From assembly GCA_031270755.1 (NCBI GenBank), contig JAISWV010000081.1, positions 1 through 17,738 of the forward strand: DNA of 17,738 nucleotides, written 5' to 3'. The DNA is from Synergistaceae bacterium (lineage in GTDB: Bacteria; Synergistota; Synergistia; Synergistales; Aminobacteriaceae). Positions 13,043-17,738 of the stretch are shown piece by piece (the stretch's first letter is position 1; each line of letters starts with the position of its first letter). Made by a program: the position numbers and the translations under genes. The notes below the pieces were generated by a model. The model made no database searches. It worked only from the letters and a program-made list of their open reading frames with translations, and was not told where the DNA came from.

Positions 13043-13135
13043 ATGACGATACTGTTTTTTTCGGCTTCATTTTTTTCTATTCGCAGAAACGCCCTTTTTC
13101 TCGGGGATCACCTTATGCTACCGAGGGGGAGATGA
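13043..13135 (+). CDS. Possible 30-residue leader peptide before the activase gene
   Basis: An ATG at 13043 has AAGAGGTG a few bases upstream, a better ribosome-binding site than most genes here. It opens a 30-codon frame rich in Phe, Leu and Ser near the start (Met-Thr-Ile-Leu-Phe-Phe-Ser) and ending Leu-Pro-Arg-Gly-Arg. Its stop overlaps an ATG (13132) two codons before the preferred activase start, so translation could be handed on. The product resembles no family I know. It may be a regulatory upstream frame rather than a functional protein, or a chance frame. Confidence 0.4.
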   Translation: MTILFFSASFFSIRRNALFLGDHLMLPRGR

Positions 13136-13137
13136 CG

Positions 13138-16100
13138 ATGTCTTCCGCGCTTCATGTGGGGCTCGACATTGGCTCGACGACGGCGAAATCGGTGGTTTTG
13201 GACGACGACGACAAAATCATACACAGCAGATACTGCAGACACTTCGCCAACATTCGCTCCACCGTCGGCACGCTGATATCGGAAATCCAGGAAAATTTTC
13301 ACAGCTTCAACGCGACAGTGGCCGTAACGGGCTCGGGAGCCTTGGCTTTGGCGGAGGGGATGAAACTTCCCTTCGCTCAAGAGCTGATAGCCTGTTCCGC
13401 CAGCATCGGGCGCTATTTGAGCAAGGTGGACGTGGCGGTGGAACTGGGCGGAGAGGACGCGAAGCTGACGTTCTTCGACGTCTCCGGGGCGGACCAGAGG
13501 ATGAACGAAACCTGCGCCGGAGGGACCGGGGCCTTTATCGATCAGATGGCGACCCTGCTGGGGACTGACGCCGCCGGCCTCAACGAGCTGGCGAAGAGGC
13601 ACGAAACGGTATATCCCATGGCCTCTCGCTGCGGAGTTTTCGCAAAAACGGACGTCCAGACGCTGCTGAACGAAGGGGCGGTTCTGCCGGACATTGCCGC
13701 GTCGATCTTCCAGGCTATAGTGGGTCAAACAATAAGCGGACTCGCCTGCGGGAGGAAAATCGCGGGGCGGGTGGCGTTCTTGGGCGGACCTCTTTACTTC
13801 CTGTCCGAGCTGCGCGCCCGTTTCATAGAAACCCTGCGTCTTCGGGAAGATCAGTGCGTCTTTCCGGAGAATTCTCACCTTTTTGTCGCCATCGGGGCGG
13901 CCATTCTCGGGAAGAAGAGCGAGTCGGTGAACTTCGGCAGGCTGCGCGCCGCGCGTTTTCTGTCAGCCCCAGGACCGGGACAAAGCCCGTCCAACGTTCT
14001 CGGCGCCCTCTTCATCGACGACAAGAGCAGGGAGGAGTTCAAGAAAAGGCACTCCGCCTGTGACGTGAAGCGAACGGATCTGTCCTCGTACCAGGGCGAT
14101 GCCTACCTGGGCCTGGACGGCGGTTCGACCACGACGAAAGCCGTTTTGATCGGCGAAAACGGAGAACTGCTGTTTTCCCGTTACCGCCAGACCGGCGGAA
14201 GAGATCCCCTGGAGACGGTGAAGGACATTCTGACGGAGCTCTATTCGGCCCTGCCGCCGGGGGTCCGAATAAGGAGAAGCGGCGTCACCGGTTACGGCGA
14301 AAGGCTCATCCGAACGGCGTTCGGCGTGGATCTAGGCGAGGTGGAGACCGTCGCTCACGCCCGGGCGGCCGAGTTTGTCCTTCCGGGCGTCGACTTCGTC
14401 ATCGACATCGGCGGGCAGGACATGAAATGCTTCGGGGTACGGGACGGAGTCATCACCAGCGTCTTTTTGAACGAGGCCTGTTCCTCCGGGTGCGGCTCGT
14501 TCCTCCAGACTTTCGCGGAATCCCAGGGGTTGTCGATCCAGGATTTCGTGGGAGAGGCGGAGAGATCTCTCATGCCGGTGGACCTGGGCTCCCGCTGCAC
14601 GGTTTTCATGAACTCGCGGGTCCGGCAGGCTCAGAAAGAGGGGGCCGGCGTTCGCGACATCGCGGCGGGGCTGGTTTATTCCGTGGTACGTAACGCGCTT
14701 TACAAAGTTTTGAAGCTGAAAAACACGGAGGAGCCTGGGAAAAAAATCGTCGTCCAGGGAGGCACGTTCAAGAACGACGCGCTGCTCCGCGCCTTCGAGC
14801 TCGTGATTGGCCGAGAGGTCGTTCGCCCTCGAATCTCCGAGCTCATGGGGGCCTTCGGCATGGCCCTCGTCGCCAAGGATGCGGAAAGCGGGGACATGGG
14901 ACGCGAAAACACGGAACGTAAGAACACGGAACGTGCGGAACCCAGCCGCCTGCTGGGCGAGGAGGCGATCCGGGCCCTTGCCGGGCGTACCTCCACCATG
15001 CGGTGCTCCGGCTGCGGCAACAAGTGCCTCCTGATCCGCACGGAGTTCGGAGATGGAAGAAGCTGCGTTTCGGGCAGCCGCTGCGAAAAATGGTCCTCGC
15101 CGGAGCAAAAAAGAGAGGCAAAAAGAGAAGCAAAAAGAGAAGGTCAAAGTTCACCAAAGTTTCCTTTCAATCTTTTCGAGAGAAAGTACAAACGGCTGTT
15201 CGACGCCTACAGGCCGCTTTCCGAATCCGAGGCCGCAAGAGGCGTCATTGGGATTCCCCGGGCCCTCAACATGTATGAGGACTACCCCTTCTGGTTCACG
15301 TTTCTCACCGCCCTGGGATTCCGCGTGGAGCTTTCGCCGCCGCGCCCCGGCGAAAATTTGGGCATGGATACCGTGCCGTCCCAAGCTCTTTGCTACCCGG
15401 CGAAACTCGTTCACAGACACGTGACGGAGCTGCTGAAGCGGGGCATAAAACGGATTTTCTACCCGGTGCTCTTGAAAGAACGCCGGGAGTTCAAGGACGC
15501 GCACCAGCATTTCAACTGTCCTATCGTGGTCGGATACCCCGACGTGGCGGCGCTCAACGTCGATTATTCGCCCGCGGACGTAGAATTCATGCGCCCGACG
15601 CTTCCCTTCGATTATGACCTGAACTGGATGGCGAAGCGGCTTTACGGGGAATTTTTCCGGACCGGGGTTTCGCTGCGCGAGGTGGAAACGGCTTTCGACA
15701 AGGCCAGAAACGAGCAGAACGCCTTCAAAGCCGATATTCGAAGGTTCGGCGACGAGGCCTTGGCGGCCCTGAAGGAAAACGGCGGGACCGGGGTGGTCCT
15801 GGCGGGGCACCCGTACCACCTGGACCCCGAAGTACACCACGGCATCCCGGACCTGATCGTGAACTGCGGCGTGGGCGTCTTCACCGAGGACTCGGTCTGT
15901 CACAGGGCGGATGAAATCGGAGGTGTGGACCCTCTGTACGTGGTGGACCAGTGGGCGTACCATTCCCGCCTGTACAGAGCCGCAACCGTGACCGCGCGGC
16001 ACCCGGACTTCGCCGACGTCCAATTGGTGGAGCTGAATTCCTTCGGCTGCGGACTGGACGCCATCAGTGTCGATCAGACCGCCGCGCTGCTGGAGCGTCA

Positions 16101-17460
16101 CGGCAAGACCCACACCATGATCCGCATCGACGAGGGCACAAACACCGGGGCCGCGAGAATAAGAATACGATCCCTGCTCGCCTCCGTGAAAGCGCGGAAA
16201 TCGCGAGCCGGCGGCGAACCCGTTGTCGAACGTTCCAGGCCCCGGAACCCCGCGGGACGTTTTTGGCTCCCCTCTCGAGGGCGGTCCCGCACAATTCTCT
16301 GCCCTCCTCTCTCCACCCATCACTTTCATTTCCTGCAGACCGTGATGCGCGAAGAAGGGATGGATTTCCGAGTGCTCCCGGAAGGAGGGCGGACGGAGGT
16401 GGAGCTCGGCCTGAGGTACGTGAACAACGACGTGTGTTATCCGTCGATGTTGGTGGTAGGGCAATTTCTGAAGGCCCTCGGCAGCGGGGAGTACGACCCT
16501 GACGCCACGGACTGCCTTTACGCGCAGACGGGGGGAGCCTGCAGGGCCAGCAACTACGTGCCGCTCCTGAGGCGTGCCCTGGACTCCTCCGGATTCGGGC
16601 GTACCCGGATACTTGCCGTCAACGCCCAGGACAACCAAGGGGCGGAGAAGTTCACGCCCTCTCTCAGAAGCGTCTGGAGAAGCATGACGGGCCTGCTCTA
16701 CGGGGACATGCTGATGAGGCTCCTCCACAAAACTCGCCCCTGCGAGGTGGAGCGGGGAAGCGCAAAAAAACTTTACGATCATTGGGTGGCACGCTGCGAC
16801 GAAAACGTGAAGCGCGGGAAATGGAGCATTTTCAAGGAAGACCTGAGACAGATGGTGAGAGACTTCGCCGCTTTGCCTGTCACCTCGTCCCCTCGCCCCA
16901 AGGTGGGAATCGTGGGCGAAATACTGGTCAAATACCACTCCGGTGCCAACGAGCGGCTTATCGATTTAATCGAGGCCGAGGGAGGAGAAGCTGTGGTCCC
17001 GGACCTGGCCAGTTTTCTGCTCTACTGTTTTTCCAACTCGAACGGCCAGGAAAAATCCTTGAAGAACCTGCTCGCCCGGCTCGGCGTGAAACTGATCGAA
17101 CACATGAGAAACCCCATGCGGGAGGCGCTCAAAGGAACGCGGTTCGGAGGTGTCCACAACATACGGGACATGGCGCGGCAGGCCGCAAAGCTGGTGTCTC
17201 CCGCGAACCAGGCGGGAGAAGGCTGGCTTCTCGTGGCCGAGATTCTGCAGCTTATCGAAAGCGGAACCAAAAACATCCTTTGCGTGCAGCCCTTCGCGTG
17301 CTTGCCGAACCACGTCACGGGCAGGGGCATCCTCAAAGAACTCAAGCGCCTCCACCGGGACGTGAACGTCCTTGCCCTGGACTACGACGCCAGCGCCAGC
17401 AACGTGAACCAGCTCAACAGGATCAAGCTCCTGATGGCGACGGCCAAGATGGGATGCTGA
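13138..17460 (+). CDS. Giant 2-hydroxyacyl-CoA dehydratase activase-like fusion (two BadF/HgdC domains, DUF2229, HgdB-like)
   Basis: The protein has 1440 residues. Domain 1 (about 1-275) and domain 2 (about 320-590) are ASKHA ATPases of the BadF/BadG/HgdC type, each with a phosphate loop (Asp-Ile-Gly-Ser-Thr-Thr near 10; Asp327-Gly-Gly-Ser-Thr-Thr-Thr) and both cluster cysteines (Cys126 and Cys165; Cys448 and Cys487). A charged linker leads to a cysteine motif (623, 626, 630, 643, 649), then a DUF2229 region (about 700-920) with Gly-His-Pro-Tyr-His-Leu-Asp-Pro, a variable linker (about 1015-1060) and an HgdB/COG3581-like end (about 1065-1440). HgdC proteins inject low-potential electrons into [4Fe-4S] dehydratases using ATP. 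Here activator and acceptor seem fused, as in many anaerobes, and the substrate is unknown. The start is the ATG at 13138, seven bases after GAGGGGGA; the ATG at 13132 is too close, and the GTG at 13036 lies within a Shine-Dalgarno sequence. Confidence 0.92.
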   Translation: MSSALHVGLDIGSTTAKSVVLDDDDKIIHSRYCRHFANIRSTVGTLISEIQENFHSFNATVAVTGSGALALAEGMKLPFAQELIACSASIGRYLSKVDVAVELGGEDAKLTFFDVSGADQRMNETCAGGTGAFIDQMATLLGTDAAGLNELAKRHETVYPMASRCGVFAKTDVQTLLNEGAVLPDIAASIFQAIVGQTISGLACGRKIAGRVAFLGGPLYFLSELRARFIETLRLREDQCVFPENSHLFVAIGAAILGKKSESVNFGRLRAARFLSAPGPGQSPSNVLGALFIDDKSREEFKKRHSACDVKRTDLSSYQGDAYLGLDGGSTTTKAVLIGENGELLFSRYRQTGGRDPLETVKDILTELYSALPPGVRIRRSGVTGYGERLIRTAFGVDLGEVETVAHARAAEFVLPGVDFVIDIGGQDMKCFGVRDGVITSVFLNEACSSGCGSFLQTFAESQGLSIQDFVGEAERSLMPVDLGSRCTVFMNSRVRQAQKEGAGVRDIAAGLVYSVVRNALYKVLKLKNTEEPGKKIVVQGGTFKNDALLRAFELVIGREVVRPRISELMGAFGMALVAKDAESGDMGRENTERKNTERAEPSRLLGEEAIRALAGRTSTMRCSGCGNKCLLIRTEFGDGRSCVSGSRCEKWSSPEQKREAKREAKREGQSSPKFPFNLFERKYKRLFDAYRPLSESEAARGVIGIPRALNMYEDYPFWFTFLTALGFRVELSPPRPGENLGMDTVPSQALCYPAKLVHRHVTELLKRGIKRIFYPVLLKERREFKDAHQHFNCPIVVGYPDVAALNVDYSPADVEFMRPTLPFDYDLNWMAKRLYGEFFRTGVSLREVETAFDKARNEQNAFKADIRRFGDEALAALKENGGTGVVLAGHPYHLDPEVHHGIPDLIVNCGVGVFTEDSVCHRADEIGGVDPLYVVDQWAYHSRLYRAATVTARHPDFADVQLVELNSFGCGLDAISVDQTAALLERHGKTHTMIRIDEGTNTGAARIRIRSLLASVKARKSRAGGEPVVERSRPRNPAGRFWLPSRGRSRTILCPPLSTHHFHFLQTVMREEGMDFRVLPEGGRTEVELGLRYVNNDVCYPSMLVVGQFLKALGSGEYDPDATDCLYAQTGGACRASNYVPLLRRALDSSGFGRTRILAVNAQDNQGAEKFTPSLRSVWRSMTGLLYGDMLMRLLHKTRPCEVERGSAKKLYDHWVARCDENVKRGKWSIFKEDLRQMVRDFAALPVTSSPRPKVGIVGEILVKYHSGANERLIDLIEAEGGEAVVPDLASFLLYCFSNSNGQEKSLKNLLARLGVKLIEHMRNPMREALKGTRFGGVHNIRDMARQAAKLVSPANQAGEGWLLVAEILQLIESGTKNILCVQPFACLPNHVTGRGILKELKRLHRDVNVLALDYDASASNVNQLNRIKLLMATAKMGC
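14905..14934 (+). repeat. 15-base tandem repeat in the activase linker
   Basis: Units 14905-14919 and 14920-14934 encode Glu-Asn-Thr-Glu-Arg and Lys-Asn-Thr-Glu-Arg (residues 590-599), in the linker after the second activase domain. Confidence 0.85.
15105..15141 (+). repeat. 12-base A-rich tandem repeat in the activase linker
   Basis: GCAAAAAGAGAA (15118-15129 and 15130-15141), preceded by a one-base-longer copy (15105-15117), encodes Lys-Arg-Glu-Ala repeats between the cysteine motif and the DUF2229 region. Confidence 0.85.
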
Positions 17461-17493
17461 CGGTGTTCGTTTCTTCGCGGGTCATCCCGATAT

Positions 17494-17514
17494 AAGGCCG
17501 CCCGTGCGGCCTTT
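17494..17514. terminator. Hairpin between convergent genes (likely bidirectional terminator)
   Basis: AAGGCCGC (17494-17501), loop CCGT and GCGGCCTT (17506-17513) form an 8-bp stem followed by TTTA on the plus strand. It lies 33 bases after the activase stop and only seven after the end of the minus-strand frame that enters from the right edge, so it probably serves both. Confidence 0.65.
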
Positions 17515-17520
17515 ACGAGG

Positions 17521-17738
17521 CTATGGCGTCGTGCTCAGGAAGACCGTGCCGCTTCGCACCTTATGACCGCTTCCAGCACGCCGCCTCAGCCCCAAAGTGA
17601 TCTTGCCCGTGAAATTATAAGGAGTGTTGAAACCGCCTTCAACATCATCAAGAACGTATTTGGACTCAATCAAGCCTGGGAACAAAGTAAGAGGGTATTC
17701 GCCCGCTGGCGCTGCATTCTCTGTCTCGCGTACGGTCT
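17521..17738 (-). CDS. C-terminal end of an unrecognised protein, partial
   Basis: A minus-strand frame enters from the right edge and stays open for 71 codons to a TAG at 17521-17523; the other two minus-strand frames close early. The visible sequence has Tyr-Pro-Leu-Thr-Leu-Phe-Pro-Gly-Leu-Ile-Glu-Ser, then Gly-Gly-Phe-Asn-Thr-Pro-Tyr-Asn-Phe-Thr-Gly-Lys-Ile-Thr-Leu-Gly, and ends Gly-Thr-Val-Phe-Leu-Ser-Thr-Thr-Pro. Alternating hydrophobic residues with Gly, Thr and Asn suggest a beta-rich fold, perhaps of a surface or structural protein, but I do not recognise a family. A hairpin placed seven bases after the stop supports a real gene end. The fragment is short, so it could still be a chance frame. 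Confidence 0.5.
   Translation of the reverse strand, partial: TVRETENAAPAGEYPLTLFPGLIESKYVLDDVEGGFNTPYNFTGKITLGLRRRAGSGHKVRSGTVFLSTTP

Noticed and set aside
15151..16938. 595-codon minus-strand frame opposite the activase gene
   Set aside because: The plus strand carries conserved HgdC/DUF2229 motifs through this span, and the antisense product is His/Arg/Gly-rich without domain structure.

Overview
The window is GC-rich bacterial chromosome. It has no rRNA, tRNA, CRISPR array, insertion sequence or phage genes that I can see. An anaerobe of the Synergistota type is my best guess. The grounds are a short YidC without the large periplasmic domain, a stand-alone AmrS-type radical SAM enzyme, a very long 2-hydroxyacyl-CoA dehydratase activase-like fusion protein, a class II fructose-1,6-bisphosphatase and the L34 sequence. 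This assignment is inference from gene content, not from a marker-gene comparison.

Layout. (1) Positions 1-2049, minus strand: a compact ribosome/membrane-insertion operon read rpmH, rnpA, yidD, yidC, jag (jag runs off the left edge), with a good promoter at 2020-2049. (2) 2099-3103, minus: glpX. A GC-rich intergenic repeat with inverted ends lies just upstream of glpX, and a second copy lies just upstream of jag. (3) 3390-3812, plus: a small coiled-coil, tail-anchored protein with its own promoters, ending at a hairpin shared with the convergent gene. (4) 3840-6970, minus: a two-gene signalling operon, a FIST sensor protein followed by a GAF-HisKA-HATPase-REC hybrid histidine kinase. (5) 6971-7300: a gene-free stretch full of short tandem repeats, leading into a plus-strand cluster of an exported periplasmic-binding-protein-like protein, a 43-residue Cys-rich membrane peptide and an AmrS-like radical SAM enzyme, closed by an intrinsic terminator. 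(6) 9661-12197, minus: an alpha/beta hydrolase, and upstream of it a ketoacyl-ACP synthase III-like enzyme translationally coupled to an exported TPR-like protein. (7) 12386-12844, plus: an exported protein of unknown function, divergent from (6) across four helically phased TTTCAA repeats. (8) 12845-17460, plus: a structured leader, a possible 30-codon leader peptide and a 1440-residue double-activase/DUF2229/HgdB-like protein. (9) 17521 to the right edge, minus: the C-terminal end of an unrecognised protein, convergent with (8) across a hairpin.

The items most worth a second look are the unannotated Cys-rich peptide beside the radical SAM enzyme, the structured leader and candidate leader peptide before the giant activase fusion, the FIST/hybrid-kinase pair, the phased repeats between divergent exported-protein genes, and the frequency of short in-frame or promoter-embedded tandem duplications. 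I did not find convincing evidence for an entirely new multi-gene system.
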